Shown: positions 26,387 to 35,672, numbered from the stretch's first letter. The stretch is 61,833 bases of DNA from Sphingobacterium bovistauri (GCF_020295405.1 NZ_JADEYP010000026.1:1-61833); one strand, 5' to 3'. Notes: generated by a model not told the origin, from the letters alone. Made by a program: numbers and translations.

Positions 26387-27349
26387 CTATATTTTAAATT
26401 GATTGTGTATTTTCTTTATGGTTATTTTTGTGTTTAGTTTTGATAAAGCTAAGCTAGCGTTTAGTTCAAAACCTATCAAAATTATTAAGGAATTTAAATA
26501 CATCCAAATCATAATTACAATTATTGTACCTATCGAACCATATAATTTGTTGTATGCGTTAAAATTATTAACATAAAATGCGAATCCGGAGAAGGTTATT
26601 ATGGCTAAAATTGTAGCTAGTATCGCACCTACACTGAATATTTTCCAATGTTTAGAATTGGATGGGCCATATTTATATACAAGACTTACTGTTAAAAAAT
26701 AGATTAAGAAAAGGATGATCCAACGCGAAATTGTGAGTAAAAATGTCCATAGCCATGATACATCGTAATCTATACTTTCTTTTAGATAATTAATCGATAA
26801 TCCAATTAAAGTAAATAAACCTATTCCAATAGTAAGTGCTGTAACGATTGCAATAGATAGTGCCAAAGCAATTAAGCGTCTTTTGAGCCATTTTCTCTTT
26901 TCTGGAACTAAGGATGATTTATTAAAGGTTCTCATTAAGTTGGTCATTCCGTTTGTCGCAAAAAATGTGGACAATATAAAACCAAATGATAATAGGCCAC
27001 TGTTTTGATTTTTAACAATATCTTCTATTGTGCTTTTGAATGCACTGAAGGCATTGTTTGGGATGACAATTTGCAAAAAGTCGAGTAAATTTTGTTGAAA
27101 ATTTTCAACAGGGATATAGGGTATTAATGTGAATAGAAAGATAATTCCAGGGAAGATTGCCAGCATAAAATTGTAGGCCAAGCTAGACGCTTTATTTAGA
27201 ATGGATTGTTTACTTATCTCTTGAAAAAAGAAACTAGCAACCGTGTATAGAGGCAGATTGCCGAAGCCAGGGAGGAAGGCTGATTTGCTCCATTCGACCA
27301 TATTGTCGTACGGCTTAATTACTAATAATCGGTTATGGAGCTTTTTCAT
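26387..27349 (-). CDS. YihY/BrkB-family membrane protein
   Basis: A 320-residue integral membrane protein with about six helices, beginning with the family motif SSLAYNFMLAIFPGIIFLFTL near residue 57. The family was once called RNase BN, which is not supported now; its function is unclear. The next helices include a conserved GTIIVIMIWMYLNSLIILIG. It is 9 bp from the thioesterase gene and 8 bp from the hybrid kinase gene. Confidence 0.88.
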   Translation of the reverse strand: MKKLHNRLLVIKPYDNMVEWSKSAFLPGFGNLPLYTVASFFFQEISKQSILNKASSLAYNFMLAIFPGIIFLFTLIPYIPVENFQQNLLDFLQIVIPNNAFSAFKSTIEDIVKNQNSGLLSFGFILSTFFATNGMTNLMRTFNKSSLVPEKRKWLKRRLIALALSIAIVTALTIGIGLFTLIGLSINYLKESIDYDVSWLWTFLLTISRWIILFLIYFLTVSLVYKYGPSNSKHWKIFSVGAILATILAIITFSGFAFYVNNFNAYNKLYGSIGTIIVIMIWMYLNSLIILIGFELNASLALSKLNTKITIKKIHNQFKI

Positions 27350-27358
27350 TATATCATA

Positions 27359-27766
27359 CTAACCGAAATAGGGTGCGAGCTTTTGCATAAAGACGTCGGG
27401 AGCTTTGCATGGTCTATTTTTTTTCATATCGACAAAAACTAGCTGTGTTGACCCTATATTTAATAAGTCTCCGCTTTCATTATATACTTCATAATCAAAT
27501 TTAATACGTACAGCAGGTTTTTCTTTGATTATAATCTTAATGGTTAGTAATTCATCGTATTTTGCTGGTTGATTATATTTTATATTCATCTCTAATACAG
27601 GCATCATGACACCCATGTCTTCCAATTCTTTATACGAAAAACCAGTTGTGCGCAACATTTCTGTGCGCGCTACCTCATAATAGGCGGCGTAATTTCCATA
27701 ATAAACGTACCCCATCTGATCTGTCTCTGCATACCTTACCCTTATTTTTTCTTCGTGTACAAACAT
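27359..27766 (-). CDS. YbgC/4HBT-type acyl-CoA thioesterase
   Basis: A 135-residue single hot-dog-fold domain. The N-terminal VRYAETDQMGYVYYGNYAAY contains the catalytic aspartate and the tyrosine/asparagine loop of YbgC-type thioesterases. It is predicted to hydrolyse short acyl-CoA esters in the cytoplasm. It lies 10 bp downstream of mltG in a cell-envelope run. Confidence 0.9.
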   Translation of the reverse strand: MFVHEEKIRVRYAETDQMGYVYYGNYAAYYEVARTEMLRTTGFSYKELEDMGVMMPVLEMNIKYNQPAKYDELLTIKIIIKEKPAVRIKFDYEVYNESGDLLNIGSTQLVFVDMKKNRPCKAPDVFMQKLAPYFG

Positions 27767-27776
27767 GGAAATTTTG

Positions 27777-28817
27777 TTATTTTTTGATATTTCTTTCGTC
27801 TAATGCTTTTTGGAATTTGCGTGCATTCACAAGGTGTTCAGACACCGTTTCAGCAAAAGCATGATAACCTGAGAAGTCTTCTTTTGCACACATATAAATA
27901 TATTTATGTGCTGAAGGATTCAAAACTGCATCAATAGCTACGATAGGAGGCATGTTTATCGGCCCAGGAGGCAGTCCTTTAAATTTGTAGGTATTGTATG
28001 GATTATCGATAGTTAAGTGCTTGTTCAAGACACGTCTAATCGTGAAATCGTTATTTGCGAATATGACAGTTGGATCAGCTTGTAATAACATTCCTTTTTT
28101 TAATCTATTCAAATAAAGTCCAGCTATCATTGGCATTTCGTCATTGTGTAAGGCTTCTCCGCGCACTATAGACGCTAAAATGGATGCATCTACAGGTGTA
28201 AAGTTTTGTGCTTTAGCTTTTTCAAGGCGCTCTGCTGTCCAAAATTTTTTATATTCTTCATGAAACCTCTCTATTACTTTGTCTGCAGATGTATTCCAGT
28301 AGATTTGATAGGTGTTAGGAATAAACATTGTATAGAAATTATCCTTTGTAAAGCCATATTTTTCGGCTTCAGCTTCATTGTTCAATAAGGATATAAATTG
28401 CAACGAATCTTGTTCGAAATTACGGCCTAAAAAGCCAGCAAAATTTTCTTTTAATCGAATATTTGAGAAACGCAAAGAAACGGGTTCTTGATATCCACCG
28501 CGTAAATCCCCCACCAATCTACGGTTACTCATTCCTTTTTGAAGTCTATATTTACCTGCTTTTACTGCAGATGGGTAGCTCATTGCTTTAGCTACGTAAT
28601 CAAATTCGTCAGCATCTTTTACAATGTTTTCTGTGCGTATTCTTCTTAATACATTTTCATATGTATCATTTGTATGTATATACAAATATTTTTGCGTCTC
28701 TGTAACGGATGCGCCTAAAAAAACTTGATAAACTTTCCAACCCACAATTAAGCTTACACATAGTATTACAGCGATAGTAATTCCTAACCATTTAGGGAAT
28801 TTCTTAGTATTTGTCAT
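27777..28817 (-). CDS. mltG: Endolytic transglycosylase MltG
   Basis: A 346-residue bitopic protein with one N-terminal helix (about 11-31) and a periplasmic YceG domain. The signature LASIVRGEALHNDEMPMIAG near 220 includes the conserved catalytic glutamate, and LLQADPTVIFAN follows. MltG cleaves nascent glycan strands and helps set their length. The gene follows the PASTA gene by 2 bp, so both are likely made together. Confidence 0.92.
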   Translation of the reverse strand: MTNTKKFPKWLGITIAVILCVSLIVGWKVYQVFLGASVTETQKYLYIHTNDTYENVLRRIRTENIVKDADEFDYVAKAMSYPSAVKAGKYRLQKGMSNRRLVGDLRGGYQEPVSLRFSNIRLKENFAGFLGRNFEQDSLQFISLLNNEAEAEKYGFTKDNFYTMFIPNTYQIYWNTSADKVIERFHEEYKKFWTAERLEKAKAQNFTPVDASILASIVRGEALHNDEMPMIAGLYLNRLKKGMLLQADPTVIFANNDFTIRRVLNKHLTIDNPYNTYKFKGLPPGPINMPPIVAIDAVLNPSAHKYIYMCAKEDFSGYHAFAETVSEHLVNARKFQKALDERNIKK

Positions 28818-28819
28818 TT

Positions 28820-29602
28820 TTATTGATTTGGAAGAGTTTGTTCTGGAGTGATGTCGTTACTTAATTCTAAATTGATAGGTGATCCTATACCGATAAATTT
28901 TGATGTTGAATCTGGAGATTGATTAATTACTCTTGCTGTAGCTGAATCTACGATATTACCCGTGATTTTACCCATCGTAAGTCCTAGACCTATCAATGCA
29001 AATTTTGCTTCTGATAGTGTAAGATTTGTCAATGTAGGGATTTCTACTTCGTTTGATCCACGTCCATTACCTAAAATTAATGTTATTTTGGAGCCTTTGG
29101 CTATTGTTCTACCTGTTTTGATGGATTGTCCTCCAAATTTTGCATCCAATACTACATCTCTCGCTATATCGTTGATATAAATGGTATCACCAATTTTTAG
29201 GGAAGCATTATTCAAAATGGCTTCTACCTCAATTAGATTTTTTTCAATAATATTAGGGAATTCAATATCTGGTGCTACTTCAGTGATGATAGTCAGGTAA
29301 ATTGTACGACCGCTTTTTACCAATGCTTTGGCAGAAGGATTCTGTTCGATTACCATTCCAGGTTTAGCATCCATTTGATAAACGGAGTCTATTTTGTATT
29401 CTAGATCTGCATTATCCAAAATTTGTTTAGCCTCAGAAATCGTTAAGCCTTTCAACAAGGGAACTTCTTGTGCATCCCCATGTTTTGTGTATATCCTAAG
29501 CCCGACATAGACTGCTAAGAAAAAAACGATAAGTACGATAATTGCGTAAATGAGATTTTTTCTGAATACATCTGTTTTTAAAAAAAGTAATATTTTGGAC
29601 AT
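28820..29602 (-). CDS. PASTA-domain membrane protein
   Basis: A 260-residue protein with a short cytoplasmic start, one membrane helix (about 17-36) and three PASTA repeats. These begin at EVPLLKGLTISEAKQILDNA, at FPNIIEKNLIEVEAILNN and at EIPTLTNLTLSEAKFALIGL. PASTA domains bind peptidoglycan or beta-lactams in other bacteria, normally attached to a Ser/Thr kinase or a PBP. Neither is fused here. The gene is the first of a run with mltG and faces ddl, which fits a role in wall synthesis. Confidence 0.88.
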   Translation of the reverse strand: MSKILLFLKTDVFRKNLIYAIIVLIVFFLAVYVGLRIYTKHGDAQEVPLLKGLTISEAKQILDNADLEYKIDSVYQMDAKPGMVIEQNPSAKALVKSGRTIYLTIITEVAPDIEFPNIIEKNLIEVEAILNNASLKIGDTIYINDIARDVVLDAKFGGQSIKTGRTIAKGSKITLILGNGRGSNEVEIPTLTNLTLSEAKFALIGLGLTMGKITGNIVDSATARVINQSPDSTSKFIGIGSPINLELSNDITPEQTLPNQ

Positions 29603-29702
29603 CCTTAGAGTTTTATTTTCTTTATGTAAAGTTAATACATCTATTAGGCATAAACCTAATTAATATTCAGCAAAAATATTCGTTTTTCCGTGTATCACAA
29701 AT

Positions 29703-29710
29703 TATATTTG
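29703..29710 (+). promoter_or_regulatory. Candidate -7 box of ddl
   Basis: TATATTTG matches TAnnTTTG and lies 18 bp before the ddl ATG. The region 20 bp further up is T-rich but has no clean TTTG. Confidence 0.5.
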
Positions 29711-29728
29711 CCAATAGAATCCTATAAT

Positions 29729-30730
29729 ATGAAAACAAAAGTCGCATTAGTTACTGGAGGATATACTGGCGAAGCTGCGGTATCTTACAAAAGCTCAAAA
29801 TTTGTCTACAGTCAATTGGACAAACAAAAATATGATATTTACCTAGTGGATATTACCACAGATGGCTGGTTTTATGTAGATGGGGTTGGCGTCAATCATC
29901 CCATATTGAAGGATGATTTTTCGGTACTGTTAAATAATGTTAAAGTAACATTTGATGTTGCCTTTATTATATTGCATGGTAGTCCAGGTGAGGATGGAAG
30001 GTTGCAGGGGTATTTTGATATGATTGGTTTACCTTATACTTCATGTAATGCACTTACATCATCATTGACGATGAATAAAGGATATACAAAGGCTATTATT
30101 GCAGACATTCCGGAATTAAATGTTGCAAAGTCAGTCTTGCTTTTCGAGAATCATAGAGCCAATTCAATTGAATTGGTAGAATCGAAATTGTCATTACCTT
30201 ACTTTGTAAAGCCGAATGCTGGAGGATCGAGTATAGGCATGAGTAAAGTGAAGGAGTCATCTGCACTGAAAGAAGCGCTAGATAAAGCTTATGACGCGGA
30301 GAATACAGGTGCACAGGTTTTGGTAGAGGAGTTTGTGTCTGGTCGTGAGTTTTCGCAAGGGATATTTAGAAATTCTAAAGGGGAATTAGTGGTATTGCCA
30401 GCTACAGAAGTAAAGACTACACGGGAGTTTTTTGACTTTGAGGCTAAATACGTTCCCGGATTAACAGAAGAAATTACACCAGCAGAATTGACGGAAGAGC
30501 AGCAAGCTCGTGCTGCCCGAATTATTAAAGAGATCTATATTCGATTGAATTGTAATGGAATGGTTCGCGTAGATTTCTTTTTAGAGAATGATACGGATAA
30601 ATTTTATTTTATTGAAATTAACACTATACCCGGTCAAACAGCTCAAAGCTTTATTCCGCAGCAGGTTCGTGCTTTTGGTATGAGTGAGGCTGATTTTTAT
30701 GCTGAATTAATAGAAGCTGCATTGATATAA
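29729..30730 (+). CDS. ddl: D-alanine--D-alanine ligase
   Basis: A 333-residue ATP-grasp enzyme that makes the D-Ala-D-Ala dipeptide of peptidoglycan. The N-terminus is KTKVALVTGGYTGEAAVSYKS. The ATP-grasp motifs include PYFVKPNAGGSSIGMSKV, VLVEEFVSGREFSQGI and the metal site RVDFFLENDTDKFYFIEINT with IPGQTAQS. The frame is open upstream to 29690, but the family N-terminus fits the ATG at 29729. The gene is divergent from the PASTA-mltG run and ends at a strong palindromic terminator. Confidence 0.94.
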   Translation: MKTKVALVTGGYTGEAAVSYKSSKFVYSQLDKQKYDIYLVDITTDGWFYVDGVGVNHPILKDDFSVLLNNVKVTFDVAFIILHGSPGEDGRLQGYFDMIGLPYTSCNALTSSLTMNKGYTKAIIADIPELNVAKSVLLFENHRANSIELVESKLSLPYFVKPNAGGSSIGMSKVKESSALKEALDKAYDAENTGAQVLVEEFVSGREFSQGIFRNSKGELVVLPATEVKTTREFFDFEAKYVPGLTEEITPAELTEEQQARAARIIKEIYIRLNCNGMVRVDFFLENDTDKFYFIEINTIPGQTAQSFIPQQVRAFGMSEADFYAELIEAALI

Positions 30731-30747
30731 TAAATTTCAAAACACGA

Positions 30748-30790
30748 CCTAAGTAAGGCTTTCTGATTAAATCAGAAAGCCTTACTTAGG
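30748..30790. terminator. 43-bp palindrome ending both ddl and the AlkB-like gene
   Basis: The two arms of 21 bases around a single central base are perfectly complementary (30748-30768 and 30770-30790). The stop codon of the minus-strand AlkB-like gene (30782-30784) lies inside the right arm. No long T-run follows on either side, but the core stem is long and it separates convergent genes. Confidence 0.7.
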
Positions 30791-31390
30791 CTCTGTGATT
30801 GTCCTAAAGGTGAGGTTAATGCGTGGACTGAGAATGCGTGTGCTAGGAGGAAGCCGATGTAACCAATGTGTTTGGGTTTCATCTTTCATTAAGAGTATAG
30901 AGCCATTCTCTAATACGATATCAATTTTTTCTTTCGTCACTTTATGCTCGAAGGAAAATTTACGTTCTGCACCAAAACTCACTGACGCGATAGCGCCATT
31001 TTTCTGTAAATCCTTTTCGCCATCGCTATGCCAAGTCATACCTTCATTCCCGTCATGGTATAGATTCAATAAGCATGAATTAAAGGTCTCGCCTGTAATG
31101 TTCTCCACAGTAGACTTCAATTCAAATAGTATAGCGTTCCATGGGGATGCGACTTTTTCAATCCCAGAATACTTATAAGCGAAATCTTTATCTCCGCACC
31201 AAGCTACTTTACGTTTGGTCGTGATCAATTTTCCAAATATTAAGGCTTTATCATGTTCCCAGTCTATAGTGTGAAGTAATTGATGGTAATAGTGTTGTTG
31301 ATTTGCTATAGCAACCCCATAATATTGAACAGTGCCATCATAAGGCAAATGATTTTTGGATGGATCAGCTGTGTTAAATAGTTTCATCAC
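30782..31390 (-). CDS. AlkB-like 2-oxoglutarate/Fe(II) dioxygenase
   Basis: A 202-residue dioxygenase expected to remove alkyl groups from DNA or RNA bases. The iron ligands are in WHSDGE (HxD) and in THWLHRLPP, and the 2-oxoglutarate arginines are in PRINLTFRT. The start overlaps the end of the Ada-like gene by 17 bp, so the two alkylation-repair genes are coupled, as in the classical ada-alkB operon. Confidence 0.9.
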   Translation of the reverse strand: MMKLFNTADPSKNHLPYDGTVQYYGVAIANQQHYYHQLLHTIDWEHDKALIFGKLITTKRKVAWCGDKDFAYKYSGIEKVASPWNAILFELKSTVENITGETFNSCLLNLYHDGNEGMTWHSDGEKDLQKNGAIASVSFGAERKFSFEHKVTKEKIDIVLENGSILLMKDETQTHWLHRLPPSTRILSPRINLTFRTITEPK

Positions 31391-32234
31391 TTTCTGTATT
31401 TAAGTTCGCGTTTTCCCATCCAATAATAGCTGTTTTGCGAGTTGCCCCCCACATATAACCGCCGAATAGTCCAGAAGTTTGAATGACGCGGTGACAAGGT
31501 ATCAAAAAAGCAATTGGATTGCTACCAATGGCTGTACCCACAGCGCGCGAAGCTTTTGGATTTCCAATATGTAGCGCGATATCGCTATACGTTCGTAGTT
31601 GACCTTTTGGGATTTTCAATAAAGCTTCCCAGACCTTTAGTTGAAAGGGGGTGCCTTTCAAATGCAAACTAAGTGGTGAAGGTATAGAGGATATATCAGA
31701 AAATATTTTATCGATTTTATTATGTATTTCTTCCTCTTGGTGTCGAATTGTAGCATTTGGATAATGAAGCTTAATACTTGTGACAGCTTCTTCTTTATTC
31801 TCTATAAAAGCGAGATGGCATATTCCTTTTGTGGTAGAAGCTACACATAGGGGGCCAAATGGCGTGTGCTGAATGGAGTAATTGATTTGTAACGAGACAC
31901 CTCCATTTTTATATTCTGCGGGTGACATATGTTCGATTTTGACAAAGAGCTCGTGTAATCGACTGGAGCTACTAAGGCCAGTTTCGAATGTTGCGATTTC
32001 TGTTGATTTCGAAACTTGAAGAATTTTTTTTGCATGTTGTAAACTAATGTATTGCAAGAATTTCTTTGGTGTGGTTCCTGCCCAGTCTTGGAATAGGCGC
32101 TGAAAGTGGAAAGGACTTAAACTAATATGCGCTGCAATTTCTTCCAAACTAGGTTGTTGTTTGAAATTAGCTTGTATAAAAGCTATGGCCTTGGCTATAC
32201 GCTCATAGTTTAGTTGCTGTTGTGACATCTCCAT
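31374..32234 (-). CDS. Ada-like AraC regulator fused to O6-methylguanine-DNA methyltransferase
   Basis: The 286-residue protein has an AraC-type helix-turn-helix domain (about 10-105, SLEEIAAHISLSPFHFQRLF and a second helix-turn-helix) followed by an MGMT domain. The methyl-acceptor Cys247 is in IPCHRVIQ, preceded by RAVGTAIGSNPIAF. The zinc-binding methylphosphotriester domain that triggers E. coli Ada is absent, so activation must differ. I use the ATG at 32234; a TTG at 32240 and an ATG at 32228 are alternatives. A GACATTTG box with TTG 20 bp upstream lies just before it, which may give its own promoter. Confidence 0.88.
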   Translation of the reverse strand: MEMSQQQLNYERIAKAIAFIQANFKQQPSLEEIAAHISLSPFHFQRLFQDWAGTTPKKFLQYISLQHAKKILQVSKSTEIATFETGLSSSSRLHELFVKIEHMSPAEYKNGGVSLQINYSIQHTPFGPLCVASTTKGICHLAFIENKEEAVTSIKLHYPNATIRHQEEEIHNKIDKIFSDISSIPSPLSLHLKGTPFQLKVWEALLKIPKGQLRTYSDIALHIGNPKASRAVGTAIGSNPIAFLIPCHRVIQTSGLFGGYMWGATRKTAIIGWENANLNTESDETI

Positions 32235-32291
32235 ATACAAATGTCTCTATTTAAACAAGATAAAACAATCCGAAAATTGCGGAATATTGCT

Positions 32292-32993
32292 TTACTTTCT
32301 CGGCTCCATTCGCACTAAATACTGATCGTTTTCATCTTCAAAAAGAACCTGAACGACCCAGCCTTCTTCGTGGGCAATTTTAATTAAAGTTTCTTGATCC
32401 AGGTAAAGCCATTTGAAAGATTCACCTTTGATTCCTTTAAATTCATATTGGTATCCTATTTCACCGAAATAATATTCTGGACGCTGGATGCGGTATTCTT
32501 CATATAAATAAGAGATATCTGAACTGTCGAATAATAATTGACCTTTATCCGTTAATAATGTCTTGCTATGTGCTAATAATTTTCTGAATCCCTCTAAAGT
32601 TCCAGCCAACCCAATGCCATTCATCAAGAATAATAGTGTGTCAAAATTTTGCTCTTTCAAATCGAAAAAATCTTTTTGAATATGTTTTTGTACACCACGT
32701 TGTTGCATGATATTACATGCCGTATTCGAAATTTCTAAAGCGGTAACATCAAATTTTTTCTCTTGTAAGTATAATGCATGTGCGCCTACACCAGCACCTA
32801 CATCCAATACTTTACCATCGCAAAGGGATAAGGCGATAAATTCTAATTCAGGAAAGTCTTCTGCATCACGAAAAAACACTTCTACTGGCATCTCTTCGAT
32901 ATCACCATATGTACTGTGTAATAGTAATGGTGTATTCAACTCTTCTTTTTCAAAATATTCGGCTAAAGCTTCGCCGTAAACGTCCCTATGCAT
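32292..32993 (-). CDS. Class I SAM-dependent methyltransferase
   Basis: The 233-residue Rossmann-fold methyltransferase has motif I VLDVGAGVGAHALYLQ near residue 65 and an acidic motif II end at ALEIS. The N-terminus HRDVYGEALAEYF resembles that of a small-molecule methyltransferase family of Bacteroidota in which substrate is unknown. I chose the ATG at 32993 because homologues begin close to this point and it leaves only an 8-bp overlap with pncB. The longer start at 33029 would overlap pncB by 44 bp. Confidence 0.75.
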   Translation of the reverse strand: MHRDVYGEALAEYFEKEELNTPLLLHSTYGDIEEMPVEVFFRDAEDFPELEFIALSLCDGKVLDVGAGVGAHALYLQEKKFDVTALEISNTACNIMQQRGVQKHIQKDFFDLKEQNFDTLLFLMNGIGLAGTLEGFRKLLAHSKTLLTDKGQLLFDSSDISYLYEEYRIQRPEYYFGEIGYQYEFKGIKGESFKWLYLDQETLIKIAHEEGWVVQVLFEDENDQYLVRMEPRK

Positions 32994-34164
32994 GCTTATC
33001 AATCTGTAAATATCTTTTTGCCATTTCAATCTCTTTTGGATCGCCCGTGTGTTTCATTGCTTCGTCTGAGAGCTTGATAACAGGTGTCCATTCCCCATCT
33101 TCAGGTAAAGTATCGGTCATTTTCAATACAATATTCATCCGCTCAAGACCTACGTCATTCGTGAAATCTGTTCCTATTCCAAATGAAATCCCGATTTTCC
33201 CTTTACAGAAGTTTACTATCCGTTCTACTTTATTGTAATCTAAGCCATCTGAGAAAATGATGGTTTTGGAATTTGGATCAATGCCTTTGCTTATATAGTG
33301 GTTGATAGTCTTTTGAGCAAATTCAATAGCATCACCCGAATCATGTCGCACACCATCAAATAATTTGGTGAGTTTTTTGTCAAACTGTTTAAAAAATGCT
33401 TCTGTAGTGTAGGTGTCTGAAAGTGCTATACCCAAGTCTCCTCTATATACATTTGACCAGTTTTCTAATCCCAATAGATTAGCCATTTTGTAACCATATT
33501 TTGCGGCGTGAAACATAAACCATTCGTGTGCATGCGTACCGATGGGTTTAGTTTGGTATTTCATAGCTAGATAGACATTGCTAGTGCCAATGAAAGTCTT
33601 TGAATTATGACTTTTTAGTGATTTTATTACCAGATCATGGACAGCAAAAGAGTGCCTTCTTCGTGTTCCAAAATCAGCTATGGTAATATCCAGTTTGTCA
33701 TATTTTTGCATCTTATTTTCTACAATTGCAGCGACTTCCCGGTCAGGTAATCGCTCAAGACCTGTTATATCGTAGTATAATTCACAAATAAGTGACATTA
33801 TTGGAACTTCCCAAAGAATCGTACGGTACCAATAGCCTTCAATTTTCACAGTCAAATCTGATCCATTTTGTGTAATCTCAATTTCATCAGGATCGTAACG
33901 ATATCCTTGTAAGAAATCAAAATAGGTTGGGTCGATATAAGGGCAAGTTTCAGCAAAGAACTTCTTCTCTTCTTTTGTTAATTTCAACTTTCCTAACTCC
34001 TGAATGGCTTCTTTAAGTTTTTCTGCAAAACCAGCTGGATAGAGATGTTTTCCTCTATTGATAAATTGATATTTAGCTTTTGCTCTTGGAAATAATTTTG
34101 TCACCGCATACTGCATGGTGAATTTGTAGAAATCGTTGTCTAAAAAAGATTCAAGTCTTGCCAT
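32986..34164 (-). CDS. pncB: Nicotinate phosphoribosyltransferase
   Basis: A 392-residue type II phosphoribosyltransferase of the Preiss-Handler NAD salvage pathway, which makes nicotinate mononucleotide from nicotinate and PRPP with ATP. Motifs are FLDNDFYKFTMQYAV at the N-terminus, GTRRRHSF, PIGTHAHEWF (with the phosphorylated histidine), DGVRHDSGDA and IIFSDGLDYNKV. The length matches the family. The downstream methyltransferase gene overlaps its end. Confidence 0.95.
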   Translation of the reverse strand: MARLESFLDNDFYKFTMQYAVTKLFPRAKAKYQFINRGKHLYPAGFAEKLKEAIQELGKLKLTKEEKKFFAETCPYIDPTYFDFLQGYRYDPDEIEITQNGSDLTVKIEGYWYRTILWEVPIMSLICELYYDITGLERLPDREVAAIVENKMQKYDKLDITIADFGTRRRHSFAVHDLVIKSLKSHNSKTFIGTSNVYLAMKYQTKPIGTHAHEWFMFHAAKYGYKMANLLGLENWSNVYRGDLGIALSDTYTTEAFFKQFDKKLTKLFDGVRHDSGDAIEFAQKTINHYISKGIDPNSKTIIFSDGLDYNKVERIVNFCKGKIGISFGIGTDFTNDVGLERMNIVLKMTDTLPEDGEWTPVIKLSDEAMKHTGDPKEIEMAKRYLQIDKHA

Positions 34165-34240
34165 AGAAGTTGTTGTGCTAAATGGAACCCTTACTAAAGT
34201 TTACTTATGCGATAAAATCTTGTCGAAATTACATAAAAAA

Positions 34241-34265
34241 AGCGAGCTAAGTTATTTAGCTCGCT
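34241..34265 (-). terminator. Terminator of the DUF6600-like gene
   Basis: A perfect 10-bp stem AGCGAGCTAA/TTAGCTCGCT with a 5-base loop. On the minus strand it is followed by a run of seven T. It lies 30 bp after the stop codon at 34296. Confidence 0.9.
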
Positions 34266-34295
34266 AAAATGCTGTATTAACATTTGTAAATATAA

Positions 34296-35672
34296 TTATC
34301 TTCTACTTCTTTCAGAACCATTACTTCCTCCACCACGTTGCGTGTTTCCAGCGGATCTGCTGCCTGTAGATGGAGCGGATCTCTCAATTCGTGGAGAAGA
34401 TGACCTACCTACATTCGAAGATGATTGTGAACTTCTTGAGTTTGATGTTTGAAAGACAGGGTTTGTATTTCTTACACTACGCTCTTGCGTTCTTTGTTCT
34501 CTTTGCGGTTGAACTCTTTCCTGACGCTGTGGTTGTGTTCTCTGCTCGCGTTGCGGTTGTGAACGTTCAACACGTTGTGGCTGTTCATTTGTTCTAGATG
34601 TTACTGAGCCTCTATTTTGCACATTGCTTCTCTCACGTGTAACCTCATTTGAGTTACGTTGTACAGGGCTACGTTCCATCGTTCTAGAGTTGCGTCCATT
34701 CGTGCGATTTTCATTTTCACCTCTTTCAATTGTTGAGCGAGAATTTGAATTTCTGTTTGTAACAGCCCTTTCTTGTGTTCTATTTTCTCTATTTCTAACA
34801 GATGTATTGCCATTATTATCGATATGCATTTCGCGTGTAGCATTTCTAGCGGCACTTCTATTATCTCTACTTTCTGTGTTTCTGTTTACTTCACGTATAG
34901 ATGAAGATCTTCTGTCGGAAGTAACGGAACGGCTAGTTGTTCTGTTGTTGTCACGTTCTGGTCTGTATATTGAGACATTTCTACTGTCTACACGTGAAGC
35001 ACCCGGGCGATCAGATTGTCTTACGCTTCTTACATCGATTTTTCTACCTACCCCACGCTCCATATCTCTATGTGAAGGACCTCCGTAATAATTGTGGTTG
35101 TTTACAACATATGTGTTATTGATAATCGTGGTTCTATTGTAAATGTTTGTACGCCCATAATACGCATGTCTATGAAAATTACGTGAATAGATATGACGCA
35201 TAGGGGCAAAGCACCATGCTGAAACTGGCAAGTTAATAGATATGCTTACGCCGACACGAGGTGACATTGGAGCCCATCCATAATAACCGTTACCAGAGCG
35301 CCAATCTACCCAAGCTGGTCCCCATTCATAGCCTGGTATCCATCCCCAGCCGCGGTAAGAGTTGTGCACCCAACGACCATAGTGAAATGGAGCCCATCCC
35401 CAATCGTAATTTGATACCCAAGTATTACCATACTCTGTCATGGTCCAATATCCATTAGTGCTATATGGTCTAAAATTTCTTCCTTCATTAGGATACCAAA
35501 TGTCACCATAGCTGGGGTCCATATCCCAATTACCATAAGGTGATAACTCATCATAGAATACATCTAGAGAAACCTGTCCATAAGCTTGTGCTTTGACTTG
35601 ATTCGAAAACATGACACTGGAAAATGTCAGTATCAATGCTGATATATAAAGGGGGAATTTCCAGTTTTTCAT
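34296..35672 (-). CDS. Exported DUF6600/YXWGXW-type protein with long Arg/Asn-rich tail
   Basis: The 458-residue product has a signal peptide (MKNWKFPLYISALILTFSSV). The first 150 residues are rich in Trp, Tyr and Gly, with the repeated pattern W..YGRWVHN, GWGWIPGYEWGPAWVDW and YYGWAPM, as in DUF6600/YXWGXW proteins. From about residue 185 onward the chain is low complexity and rich in Arg, Asn, Ser and Gln, with tandem PQREQRTQ-like units near residues 370-400. The tail should be disordered and very basic. Function is unknown. I chose the ATG at 35672 because it gives a clean signal peptide; the frame is open to 35723. Confidence 0.75.
   Translation of the reverse strand: MKNWKFPLYISALILTFSSVMFSNQVKAQAYGQVSLDVFYDELSPYGNWDMDPSYGDIWYPNEGRNFRPYSTNGYWTMTEYGNTWVSNYDWGWAPFHYGRWVHNSYRGWGWIPGYEWGPAWVDWRSGNGYYGWAPMSPRVGVSISINLPVSAWCFAPMRHIYSRNFHRHAYYGRTNIYNRTTIINNTYVVNNHNYYGGPSHRDMERGVGRKIDVRSVRQSDRPGASRVDSRNVSIYRPERDNNRTTSRSVTSDRRSSSIREVNRNTESRDNRSAARNATREMHIDNNGNTSVRNRENRTQERAVTNRNSNSRSTIERGENENRTNGRNSRTMERSPVQRNSNEVTRERSNVQNRGSVTSRTNEQPQRVERSQPQREQRTQPQRQERVQPQREQRTQERSVRNTNPVFQTSNSRSSQSSSNVGRSSSPRIERSAPSTGSRSAGNTQRGGGSNGSERSRR

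Noticed and set aside
34624..35088. 154-codon open frame antisense to the Arg/Asn-rich tail
   Set aside because: It arises from the repetitive composition of the opposite strand and has no start context or similarity.
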